26,964 nt of DNA from an uncultured Campylobacter sp. (GTDB lineage: Bacteria; Campylobacterota; Campylobacteria; Campylobacterales; Campylobacteraceae), in assembly GCF_938039245.1 (NCBI RefSeq), contig NZ_CALHVN010000050.1, forward strand, positions 1 through 26,964. Reading direction: 5' to 3'. The position numbers were made by a program, and so were the translations under genes. The notes under the pieces were generated by a model. The model was not told where the DNA came from. It did no database searches and saw nothing but the letters and a program-made list of their open reading frames with translations. Shown here one piece after another: positions 1-6,598 of the stretch. Every line of letters begins with the position of its first letter. Position 1 is the stretch's first letter.

Positions 1-35
1 ATATAACAAAGAAAATACGGAGTTGAATAACTCAA

Positions 36-58
36 ATAATGATAATGCTTATTATAAT
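36..58 (+). promoter_or_regulatory. Fur/PerR-box-like operator overlapping a -10 element upstream of nrfH
   Basis: TGATAAT-G-CTTATTA at 40-54 fits the 7-1-7 Fur-family arrangement TGATAAT-N-ATTATCA at 12 of 14 arm positions. A perfect TATAAT lies at 53-58 and overlaps the right arm, so a bound repressor would block polymerase. This suggests iron- or peroxide-linked control of nrfHA, but that is inference from sequence similarity. The region is very AT-rich, so chance matches are a real risk. The -10 lies about 145 bases before the nrfH start, which would leave a long leader; another -10-like hexamer lies closer to the gene. Confidence 0.45.
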
Positions 59-136
59 ATTTAAGTAATATAAAACCAATCTTTAAATTTAATTTTTATT
101 ATGTTAAATTTTAAAACAAACTTTAAGTATTAAGAT

Positions 137-142
137 TATAAA
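137..142 (+). promoter_or_regulatory. Candidate proximal -10 hexamer for nrfHA
   Basis: TATAAA sits in a T-rich, roughly periodic AT context that resembles Campylobacter sigma-70 promoters, which usually lack a clear -35. It would place the transcript start near 149, about 55 bases before the nrfH ATG at 205. It is an alternative to the TATAAT at 53-58, and nothing in the sequence decides between them. Confidence 0.3.
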
Positions 143-204
143 ATACGTCCAATAAATAAAGTTAAGTTTTATTTAAATTTATAATGGAGGTTAGAAAGCC
201 CGTC

Positions 205-726
205 ATGGAAAACACGAAGAAAAAAGCATCCATCTGGGTCATTCTTTTGTTGCTATCGTTTGGAGTGGTTATCGGTCACGGACTATACACTTTTTACTAT
301 GCCAAGGGATTTTCATACTTTAGTCCGGATCCCGCAGCCTGTAAAAATTGTCACGTGATGAATCAAGTCTACGAAAGCTGGTCAAGAGGCGGACACCAAA
401 ACGTCGCTACCTGTAACGACTGCCATTTGCCGCATGATTTTATAGGATATTGGATCATGAAGGCTCAAAGCGGCCTAGGACACGCGTATGCCGTTACTTT
501 TAAAGACAATCCTTACGCATTTACCGCAAACGAAAAAACAAAAAGAGTCGTTCAGGAAAACTGCATGGACTGCCATAAAGAATACGTCTCAAACGTTATC
601 GATCCGCGCGCTATAGGAGCGGCAAAACCGTTTGATAAAAATCTCAAAGAGCATCAAGGCAACTCAAATGAGCCTTTAAGATGTATATCTTGCCACCGCG
701 AAGCGGGACATGCGCATAACTTTTAA
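205..726 (+). CDS. nrfH: NrfH, membrane tetrahaem cytochrome c, quinol dehydrogenase of nitrite reductase
   Basis: A NapC/NirT-family tetrahaem cytochrome that takes electrons from menaquinol and passes them to NrfA on the periplasmic side. With the ATG at 205 the protein has 173 residues. A basic start (MENTKKK) is followed by one membrane anchor at about 9-30, then four CxxCH haem motifs starting at C46, C70, C120 and C160. The first motif extends to CKNCHVM; the Met two residues after the His is the unusual proximal haem ligand known for NrfH. An ATG at 184 in the same frame adds 7 residues, but it is embedded in the GGAGG ribosome-binding sequence (186-190), so I prefer 205, although the spacing of 14 bases is long. 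nrfA follows after 19 bases with its own AGGAGG. The family assignment is very secure. Confidence 0.95.
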   Translation: MENTKKKASIWVILLLLSFGVVIGHGLYTFYYAKGFSYFSPDPAACKNCHVMNQVYESWSRGGHQNVATCNDCHLPHDFIGYWIMKAQSGLGHAYAVTFKDNPYAFTANEKTKRVVQENCMDCHKEYVSNVIDPRAIGAAKPFDKNLKEHQGNSNEPLRCISCHREAGHAHNF

Positions 727-745
727 AATTTAACAGGAGGATAAA

Positions 746-2455
746 ATGAAAAACAAAGTGTTGTATGTAGCTACTTTCTTAGTGGCTGTCGTACTCGGTG
801 CGGCTATGTTCGCGCTTTTTACGGATATCGGCGCTAAAAAAGCCGAAGAAAAGATGTATCCGCTAATGCTCAATAAAGTAAGCGAGCTTGAGCCTGATTT
901 TGAAAAATGGGGCGCAAATTTCCCAAATCAGCTCGATGCTTACAAAAAAATGGAGCATAAAAGCGACGCAAATCCAAAAGGAAGCGAATTTGTAGAAACG
1001 GCTTTCGGCGGAGATTTACCTTATAGCAAGATTATTCGCTGGCCTGCGGCTACGGTGTTTTGGAACGGCTATGCATTCGGCGTAGATTACAGCAAACCTA
1101 GAACTCACTACTACTCTCAGATAGATCAGATCGAAACCAAAAGAAACGATAAAGAGTATCTAAACGCTCACGGGCTTCCTGCATTTAAGGGTCAGCCAGG
1201 ATATTGCGTCAATTGCCACACCGGATATTTAACCGCGCTTCAAGTTGATGGCGATTATAACCTAACTGCCGATCCTACGTCTGCTGCGACTAAGCCTATG
1301 CCGTTTTTCGATGTAATGCCTAAAGAGGAAGGCGAAAAGAGAAAAGCCGCGTGGACGAAGATGAACTCTATCCCGTATTTCGACGTCATGAAAAAAATCG
1401 CGGCTAAACACGGCGAAACTATCCACGGCTCGCACTTAGGTAGCACCTGTGCAGACTGCCACTCGCCAGATGATATGAGTCTAAGAGTTACAAGACCCGC
1501 ATTCGTGAACGCAATGGTCGCTAGAGGCTACCAAGCCGACGCAAAAAGCGGTATAAAGGCCACCAGACAAGAGATGAGAAGCTACGTTTGTATGCAGTGC
1601 CACGTAGAATACTATCCTGCAGGCAAAGAATCCGTTTTAACCTTCCCTTGGAATTTCTGGAAGAAAGACGAGCCGTTTAAGATCGAGAATTTCGACCAAT
1701 ACTATGACGATCAGTTAGCCAAAGAGGACGGATTTAAATTTGACTACATCCACAAAGATACCGGCGCTAAAATCATCAAGATGCAGCACTCAGAGGCCGA
1801 GCTAAGCTCGACCGGCATCCACGGAAGAAGCGGCGTAACGTGCGCAGACTGCCACATGCCGTATAAACGCGAAGGCGCTCAAAAGATCACTGAGCACGAA
1901 ATTTTAACTCCTCTAGCCAATATAAATGCGGCTTGCAAAACTTGCCACCCGCAAAGCGAACAAGTGCTAAAAGATAGAATTTCATTCGTACAAAATCGCC
2001 ACGCTTACGAGCTAAGAAACTGCGAAAACGCGCTACTTTCTTTGATCCAAGACGTAAAAACGGCCAGAGCCGAGCTAGCTAAGCACGAAAAATTTGCTTC
2101 GATCGCCGATGAAAAAGAGAGAAAAGAAGCTATCAGTAAGGCTCTTGAAAAGACTCTTTACTTGCACCGCAAAACTCACATCCGCTGGGACTTCGCATTT
2201 AGCGAAAACAGCTACGGCTTCCACGGAGACGAAGAGTCGGCTAGAATCCTAGGTCAATGTAAAGAATTTGCTCGCCAAGGACAAACCGAGCTAGTTAACG
2301 AGCTTGCGCCTTATGGCATCAGCATTAAGCTAACTCAAGAGGCTACTCCGGTTCCTGCGCCTGCTTCTTTAGGACATAAATATCCTATCGGCGTAGCGCC
2401 TACCGAAGCTATGAAAAAAGCCGACGAAGACGTTAAGAATCTAAATTTTAAATAA
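746..2455 (+). CDS. nrfA: NrfA, periplasmic ammonia-forming cytochrome c nitrite reductase
   Basis: Pentahaem enzyme reducing nitrite to ammonium with six electrons from NrfH. The 569 residues start with a signal or anchor helix (about 4-25). Five haem motifs are visible: CVNCH (154-158), CADCH (235), CMQCH (282), CADCH (366) and CKTCH (397). The first, which carries the catalytic haem, has His where the classic E. coli enzyme has CxxCK. Other active-site signatures are intact: R119 in a PRT context, the HVEYY segment at 286-290 with the calcium-ligand Glu288 and active-site Tyr, K345 and Q347 in KMQH, and H359 in GIHG. At 569 residues it is longer than the E. coli protein, as expected for Campylobacter. 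An AGGAGG lies just before the ATG. It is cotranscribed with nrfH and followed by a terminator. Confidence 0.96.
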   Translation: MKNKVLYVATFLVAVVLGAAMFALFTDIGAKKAEEKMYPLMLNKVSELEPDFEKWGANFPNQLDAYKKMEHKSDANPKGSEFVETAFGGDLPYSKIIRWPAATVFWNGYAFGVDYSKPRTHYYSQIDQIETKRNDKEYLNAHGLPAFKGQPGYCVNCHTGYLTALQVDGDYNLTADPTSAATKPMPFFDVMPKEEGEKRKAAWTKMNSIPYFDVMKKIAAKHGETIHGSHLGSTCADCHSPDDMSLRVTRPAFVNAMVARGYQADAKSGIKATRQEMRSYVCMQCHVEYYPAGKESVLTFPWNFWKKDEPFKIENFDQYYDDQLAKEDGFKFDYIHKDTGAKIIKMQHSEAELSSTGIHGRSGVTCADCHMPYKREGAQKITEHEILTPLANINAACKTCHPQSEQVLKDRISFVQNRHAYELRNCENALLSLIQDVKTARAELAKHEKFASIADEKERKEAISKALEKTLYLHRKTHIRWDFAFSENSYGFHGDEESARILGQCKEFARQGQTELVNELAPYGISIKLTQEATPVPAPASLGHKYPIGVAPTEAMKKADEDVKNLNFK

Positions 2456-2460
2456 ACCCC

Positions 2461-2492
2461 AAAACCCAAGGCCTGCGGGCTTTGGGTTTTTT
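2461..2492 (+). terminator. Intrinsic terminator of nrfHA
   Basis: A 13-bp stem pairs 2461-2473 (AAAACCCAAGGCC) with 2478-2490, including one G-U pair, around a TGCG loop. The T run extends to 2492. It begins 5 bases after the nrfA stop. The A run on the other side of the stem could make it act in both directions, but no convergent gene is visible. Confidence 0.9.
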
Positions 2493-2577
2493 AAATTTAC
2501 GCATTTACCTTTCAAATTTTAAAATCCGAATTTTTCTTATAAATTTAAATTTTATTGTTTATTTAGCCGTTTTAGGC

Positions 2578-2583
2578 GATAAT
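2578..2583 (+). promoter_or_regulatory. Probable promoter (-10) for the 2609 gene and lpxB operon
   Basis: GATAAT lies in an AT-rich stretch right after the nrfA terminator and about 25 bases before the first start codon of the next gene run. A T-rich upstream tract fits Campylobacter sigma-70 promoters. An AAAGGG ribosome-binding site follows at 2598-2602. This is the only intergenic place I see for the start of the long gene cluster that runs to 13706. Confidence 0.45.
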
Positions 2584-2608
2584 TCCCGTTAAATTTAAAG
2601 GGTAAAAT

Positions 2609-3064
2609 ATGCTTAAAAAATTTATTTTTGCTGCTTTTGCGGCAAGCCTCGTTTTTAGCGCGCAAGAACTAGCGATAAAGACAAAGCCTTCGTCAAATTC
2701 GCCGTCGAATTTAGAGACGAATCTTGAAGAAAGGGACGAATCGCAAGAACGCGTAGATGAATGCATGCAAAAAGATAGCTCTACCGCCGGTATGGTAGGG
2801 TGTATAAATACTGAATTCGCCGTCCAAGATAAAATTTTAAACGAAAACTATAAAAAGGCTATGAGCGTACTAAACGACGAAAATAAAAAAATCCTAAAAG
2901 ATATACAGCGCAAATGGGTCGCTTATAAAGAGGCCAAATGCGCTTTTTATCCTCCGCAAGGAACGATTCACCGTCTAGATGCGGCCGATTGCTATTTGCA
3001 GATGACTAAAGAGCGCGCGGCTGAGCTTGCGTACGTAGCTAGCGAATTTGAGGGCAATCAGTGA
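2609..3064 (+). CDS. Secreted LprI/DUF1311-like small protein
   Basis: A 151-residue protein with a clear signal peptide (MLKKFIFAAFAASLVFSA, cleavage probably near residue 18-20). A low-complexity, Ser/Glu-rich linker follows to about residue 50. The C-terminal half has the pattern of the DUF1311/lysozyme-inhibitor LprI-like family: an ECM start, a GC-NTEF segment, a WVAYKEAKCAF segment and a late ADCYLQMTKERAAEL segment, with four Cys that can form two disulfides in the periplasm. Family members are often annotated as hypothetical or lysozyme inhibitor; the function here is not proven. The stop overlaps the GTG of lpxB, so the two are probably translated together. AAAGGG lies 6 bases before the ATG. 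Confidence 0.8.
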   Translation: MLKKFIFAAFAASLVFSAQELAIKTKPSSNSPSNLETNLEERDESQERVDECMQKDSSTAGMVGCINTEFAVQDKILNENYKKAMSVLNDENKKILKDIQRKWVAYKEAKCAFYPPQGTIHRLDAADCYLQMTKERAAELAYVASEFEGNQ

Positions 3065-4101
3065 AGCTACTCGTCTCTTGTTTGGAGGCTTCTGCAAATT
3101 TGCACTTCGAGCAGGTTTTAGAGCATCTGCCAGAGTGCGAGCTAAAAGGCATTTTTGACGAGAAATTGGGCGAACCTTTTATGCCAAGCTCGGAGTTTTC
3201 CGCGATGGGCTTTGTGGAGGTTTTGCCGCTTTATTTTAAGGCAAAACGCGCCATAAAAGAGATGACTCGCCTTGCCGCAGAGTGCGACGCCGTGCTGGTG
3301 ATAGACAGCCCAGCTTTTAACCTGCCGCTAGCTAAGGCAATCAAAGAAGCGGGCATCAAAACGCCCGTAACCTACTACATCTTGCCGCAGGTATGGGCGT
3401 GGAAGGCCGGACGCGTGGCGAAGGTCGAGGCGTACTGCGATCATTTGGCTTCGATTTTGCCCTTTGACGGGATGTATTTTAACCGATCGCGCTACGTCGG
3501 ACACCCGCTGCTTGATGAGCTGCGAGTACGAAAAAACGAGCTTTTGCAAAGCGACAAGATTGCCTTTATGCCCGGATCCCGCCGTGCTGAAATTTCGCGT
3601 TTGATGCCGATTTTTCTCGAGGTAGCAAGCCGTATAAAAGATAAAGAAAAACTGCTAGTCGTCCCGCCTTTTTTAGTAAACGAAATGCAAATTTACGGCG
3701 ACGTTAGCGACTTTAGCGTGGTTACGGACGCGCCGCGCGCGCTTTTGCAAAGCGAGTTTGCCTTCATCTGCTCAGGTACCGCGACGCTACAGGCCGCGCT
3801 CGTGGGTACGCCGTTTGTTTTAGCTTATAAGGCAAAGGCAATCGATATAATGATCGCGCGGATGTTTGTGAAGCTGCGCCACATCGGGCTTGCAAATATA
3901 ATGTTTGATTTTATGGGCGAAGAGTCGCTGCACGAGGAGCTGCTACAAGAGGAAGTAACGCCCGGCAATCTCATAAAAGCCTACGAGAGCTGCGATAAAA
4001 AGAAATTTATCGCTGGCTGCGAAAGGCTGCGAAGATACCTAAAATACGGCTCTGCCGCAAATGTGGCGCAAATTTTAACAACTAAAAAGGATAAAAAATG
4101 A
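3061..4101 (+). CDS. lpxB: LpxB, lipid-A-disaccharide synthase
   Basis: Glycosyltransferase (GT19) that joins UDP-2,3-diacylglucosamine and lipid X to make the lipid A disaccharide at the inner face of the cytoplasmic membrane. The 346-residue length is near that of the family. Recognisable segments are the N-terminal SCLEASANLHFEQVL (the GExSGD-type start, here SASANLH), a VLVIDSPAFNLPLAKAIK strand-helix, YYILPQVWAWKAGRV, a VGHPLLDEL segment, the nucleotide-binding MPGSRRAEISRLMP and a late CSGTATLQAAL with PFVLAYK. The start is GTG, overlapping the upstream TGA by three bases (GTGA) with GAGGG a few bases upstream. The downstream LpxH-like gene acts one step earlier in the same pathway. greA overlaps its end by 4 bases. 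Confidence 0.95.
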   Translation: MKLLVSCLEASANLHFEQVLEHLPECELKGIFDEKLGEPFMPSSEFSAMGFVEVLPLYFKAKRAIKEMTRLAAECDAVLVIDSPAFNLPLAKAIKEAGIKTPVTYYILPQVWAWKAGRVAKVEAYCDHLASILPFDGMYFNRSRYVGHPLLDELRVRKNELLQSDKIAFMPGSRRAEISRLMPIFLEVASRIKDKEKLLVVPPFLVNEMQIYGDVSDFSVVTDAPRALLQSEFAFICSGTATLQAALVGTPFVLAYKAKAIDIMIARMFVKLRHIGLANIMFDFMGEESLHEELLQEEVTPGNLIKAYESCDKKKFIAGCERLRRYLKYGSAANVAQILTTKKDKK

Positions 4102-4586
4102 CTGAACCTATGACGCTTTTCGGGTATGAAAAAATCACGAACGAACTAAAAAACCTAAAGACGGTCGAAAGGCCCAATATCGTCGAAGAAATCGACATCG
4201 CGCGCAGTCACGGCGACCTAAAAGAAAATGCTGAATACCACGCTGCACGCGAAAAGCAGGCGTTTATCGAGAGCCGTATCGCCGAGCTAAGCGACATAGT
4301 AAGCCGCGCTAAGGTAATCGACCCCGCAGAGTACGAGCACGATAAAGTGAAATTCGGCTCAACAGTCGTCATCATGGACGTAGAAACCGAGCTAGAAAAG
4401 ACCTACACGCTAGTAGGTACGCCGGAGAGTAACCTAGAGCGCGGTCTCATCTCTATAAACTCGCCTCTAGCCAAACAGCTAATCGGCAAGAGCGAGGGCG
4501 ACGAGGTCGCGCTAAATTTGCCAAACGGCAGAAGCGACGTAGAAATAGTATCGGTTAGCTACAAGCCGATAAAATTTGAGGACTGA
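4098..4586 (+). CDS. greA: GreA, transcript cleavage elongation factor
   Basis: Secondary-channel factor that rescues backtracked RNA polymerase by stimulating cleavage of the RNA 3' end. The 162 residues match GreA length. The N-terminal coiled-coil hairpin carries the conserved tip SHGDLKENAEYHAAREKQ (about residues 34-51), including the acidic pair that acts in the polymerase active site. The C-terminal FKBP-like domain ends with the GKSEGDEVALNLPNG segment typical of GreA/GreB. The ATG overlaps the lpxB stop (ATGA), with AAGGA just upstream. lpxB-greA linkage is also seen in C. jejuni as I recall it. Confidence 0.96.
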   Translation: MTEPMTLFGYEKITNELKNLKTVERPNIVEEIDIARSHGDLKENAEYHAAREKQAFIESRIAELSDIVSRAKVIDPAEYEHDKVKFGSTVVIMDVETELEKTYTLVGTPESNLERGLISINSPLAKQLIGKSEGDEVALNLPNGRSDVEIVSVSYKPIKFED

Positions 4587-4912
4587 TGAGAGAGTTTGCG
4601 GGGGCGGTTAGTCTCAAATTTATTCGCAGGGCGGATAGTTTTGCGGCCGTTTTTAGGTTAAACAAAAAAACCCTAAATGCGGCAAATATCGCCAAACTTG
4701 CGGTAAAATTTACGCTACCGGGGGTAGCGAGGAAATTTGCTTTGATGCAGATTTTATCGCCTTTAAATTTGACTGCCGGTTTTAAAATTTCAAGTTTGCC
4801 AAGTGCTAAATTTTTAAAAATCGCTTTAGCAAAATTTGCCTTGCTAAGTTTGCGAGACTTTAGGCTTGCAGCTGCGAATTTAACGCTTAAAAAAGCAAAA
4901 TTTTATGCCTGA
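4586..4912 (+). CDS. Unrecognised small basic ORF, possibly not a real gene
   Basis: A 108-codon frame fills the gap between greA and the phosphoesterase. Its ATG overlaps the greA stop by one base (TGATG) and its end overlaps the next start by 8 bases. The product is extremely basic and hydrophobic, with only three acidic residues and repeated KF pairs (VKF, RKF, AKF, AKF, AKF). These arise because eight AAATTT words fall in the 318-base spacer, most of them in this frame. There is no recognisable domain, signal peptide or clean membrane segment. The neat junctions argue for a coupled gene; the composition argues for an open but non-coding spacer. I see no homologue by eye. Confidence 0.3.
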   Translation: MREFAGAVSLKFIRRADSFAAVFRLNKKTLNAANIAKLAVKFTLPGVARKFALMQILSPLNLTAGFKISSLPSAKFLKIALAKFALLSLRDFRLAAANLTLKKAKFYA

Positions 4913-5645
4913 GCAAATCGTTATAAAAGAGGGAGCGATATTTATCGCCGACTCGCACGAAAACGAAAACCGTAAAAATTTCCTACGCTTTTTGTACGCG
5001 TTAAAAAGCGGCGAGATAAAGACGCCGCAGCTGTTTTTGATGGGCGATATGTTTGATTTCTTAGCCGCGCAGTGCGAGTTTTTTGTCAAATTTTACGAGC
5101 CTTATATCGATGTCATAAACGAGATAAGCAAAAAAACGGAAATTTATTATTTTGAGGGAAATCACGATTTTAACCTCGCCCCGCTTTTTAAAAACGTCAA
5201 AACCTATCCTATCGGCGCGCAGCCGGTTAAATTTGTTTCAAAGTGCCAAAAATGCGTTTTTATCGCGCACGGAGATATATTTTTACCTTTGGTTTCAAAA
5301 TACGCTTTGAGATTTTTACGCGTCGAATTTTTTTTAAAAACGATGAATTTTTTCGATAAATTTTTAAATTTCAGACTCTCGAAACGAATTTTAAATAAGC
5401 TTAAACGAAAAATTTTAGATTATAAAATCCCTAATTTTAAAGAGCTAGCCGAAGCTAAAGTATATCGGTATAACGGTATTTGTAAGGCCGATATCGTCAT
5501 CGAGGGGCACTATCATCAAGGCGATATTTTTGAGCTTGGTTCTCAAAAATATGTAAACGTGCCGTCTTTTGCATGCGAGCAAAGCTATTTTATAGTAGAA
5601 TACGTTCCAAATATCAAGTTTGCTCGAAAGAGCGTAAAGGTTTAA
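4905..5645 (+). CDS. Calcineurin-like phosphoesterase, probable UDP-2,3-diacylglucosamine diphosphatase (LpxH-like)
   Basis: Two-metal phosphoesterase. The motif series is complete and in order: ADSH (about residues 16-19), GDMFD (about 47-51), GNHD (about 85-88), AHGD (about 124-127) and GHYH near residue 203. The 246-residue length is close to LpxH, which removes UMP from UDP-diacylglucosamine to give lipid X, the co-substrate of LpxB. The nearby lpxB supports that role. Epsilonproteobacteria are reported to use a divergent enzyme for this step (I recall the name LpxJ), so the exact subfamily cannot be settled by eye. The region after AHGD (about 135-180) is unusually basic and Phe-rich, suiting contact with membrane lipid. 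The stop is one base from the cheV ATG. Confidence 0.8.
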   Translation: MPEQIVIKEGAIFIADSHENENRKNFLRFLYALKSGEIKTPQLFLMGDMFDFLAAQCEFFVKFYEPYIDVINEISKKTEIYYFEGNHDFNLAPLFKNVKTYPIGAQPVKFVSKCQKCVFIAHGDIFLPLVSKYALRFLRVEFFLKTMNFFDKFLNFRLSKRILNKLKRKILDYKIPNFKELAEAKVYRYNGICKADIVIEGHYHQGDIFELGSQKYVNVPSFACEQSYFIVEYVPNIKFARKSVKV

Positions 5646-5646
5646 A

Positions 5647-6588
5647 ATGCTTAACAACGGTGAACTAAAAACCGGTTCAAACGAGATGGAGCTTGTTGAT
5701 TTTCGTATCTTTAAACAATCAGGCGACAAGGTATATGAGGGTATATACGGCGTCAATGTCGCAAAGGTGCGCGAAATCATCAAAATGCCGAATTTAACCG
5801 AACTTCCCGGAGTACCCGAGTATATTGAGGGGATTTTTGATTTACGCGGGGTCGTAATACCCGTGATAAATTTAGCCAAATGGATGCAGATAAATGAGCC
5901 CAAAGACGCGGCGATCAAGCCTCGCGTCATCATCGCCGAATTTAGCGAAATTTTGATAGGTTTTATCGTCCATGAGGCAAAACGCATTAGGCGTATAAGC
6001 TGGGCTGATATCGAGGCGGCGACCTTTGCTTCAAATGCAGGGACGCTAGATAAAGGTAAAATAACGGGCGTAACTCGCATCGAAAACGACGAGGTTTTGC
6101 TCATACTAGATCTTGAAAGCGTAGTCGAAGAGCTTGGCATCTATAGTCCAAAAATAGAAGTCGAAATCGATCAAAGCAAGCTTTTAAGCGGCCTGGCGCT
6201 AGTGCTAGACGATAGCTCGACGGCTAGAAAGCTCGTAAAAGACACGCTAGAAAAAATGGGGCTAAAAGTGGTAGAGGCAAAAGACGGCGTAGAGGGGCTT
6301 GCTAGGATGGAGGATCTTTACGAGATGTACGGCGATAAGCTAAGCAATTTTTTAAGGGTCATATTGAGCGATATAGAGATGCCGCAGATGGACGGATACC
6401 GATTTGCCTCGACGATAAAAGACGATCCTAGGTACGCGGGAATTCCTATTATATTTAACTCGTCTCTAAGCAACGACTACAGCGAAGCTCAAAGTAGGGA
6501 AGCGGGAGCTGCGGCGTATCTGACTAAATTTGATGCGACGCTATTTTATAACGAGGTGCTTCGAGTAATCGAGGCGCACAAGAAATAA
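5647..6588 (+). CDS. cheV: CheV, CheW-receiver chemotaxis coupling protein
   Basis: Adaptor linking chemoreceptors to CheA, with a phosphorylatable receiver that tunes signalling. The 313 residues comprise an N-terminal CheW-like domain (about 15-165, with GVNVAKVREIIKMP and LPGVPEYIEGIFDLRG) and a C-terminal REC domain (about 183-310). The REC domain has the acidic pair in VLDDS, the phospho-acceptor D242 in LSDIEMPQMDG, the Ser of FNSS and the Lys of LTKFD, so it should accept phosphate. It is followed by cheA after 10 bases and cheW after that, the usual Campylobacter cheV-cheA-cheW order. Confidence 0.97.
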   Translation: MLNNGELKTGSNEMELVDFRIFKQSGDKVYEGIYGVNVAKVREIIKMPNLTELPGVPEYIEGIFDLRGVVIPVINLAKWMQINEPKDAAIKPRVIIAEFSEILIGFIVHEAKRIRRISWADIEAATFASNAGTLDKGKITGVTRIENDEVLLILDLESVVEELGIYSPKIEVEIDQSKLLSGLALVLDDSSTARKLVKDTLEKMGLKVVEAKDGVEGLARMEDLYEMYGDKLSNFLRVILSDIEMPQMDGYRFASTIKDDPRYAGIPIIFNSSLSNDYSEAQSREAGAAAYLTKFDATLFYNEVLRVIEAHKK

Positions 6589-6598
6589 GGGGGAAATC

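Noticed and set aside
23..35. TTGA-N5-TCAA as an FNR/CRP-type site upstream of nrfH
   Set aside because: The spacing is one base shorter than the family consensus, and the sequence is in a region where short repeats are frequent.
184..204. ATG at 184 as the nrfH start
   Set aside because: It lies within the likely ribosome-binding sequence GGAGG and has no such sequence before it; the ATG at 205 gives a normal NrfH N-terminus. Not fully excluded because the spacing to 205 is long.
5445..6140. 231-codon frame on the minus strand
   Set aside because: It lies opposite cheV, whose motifs are unmistakable, and its product is Ser/Ile/Leu-rich without any domain, as expected for an antisense shadow.
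6590..6596. G run before cheA as a phase-variable homopolymer
   Set aside because: Only five G in a row, well explained as a ribosome-binding sequence.
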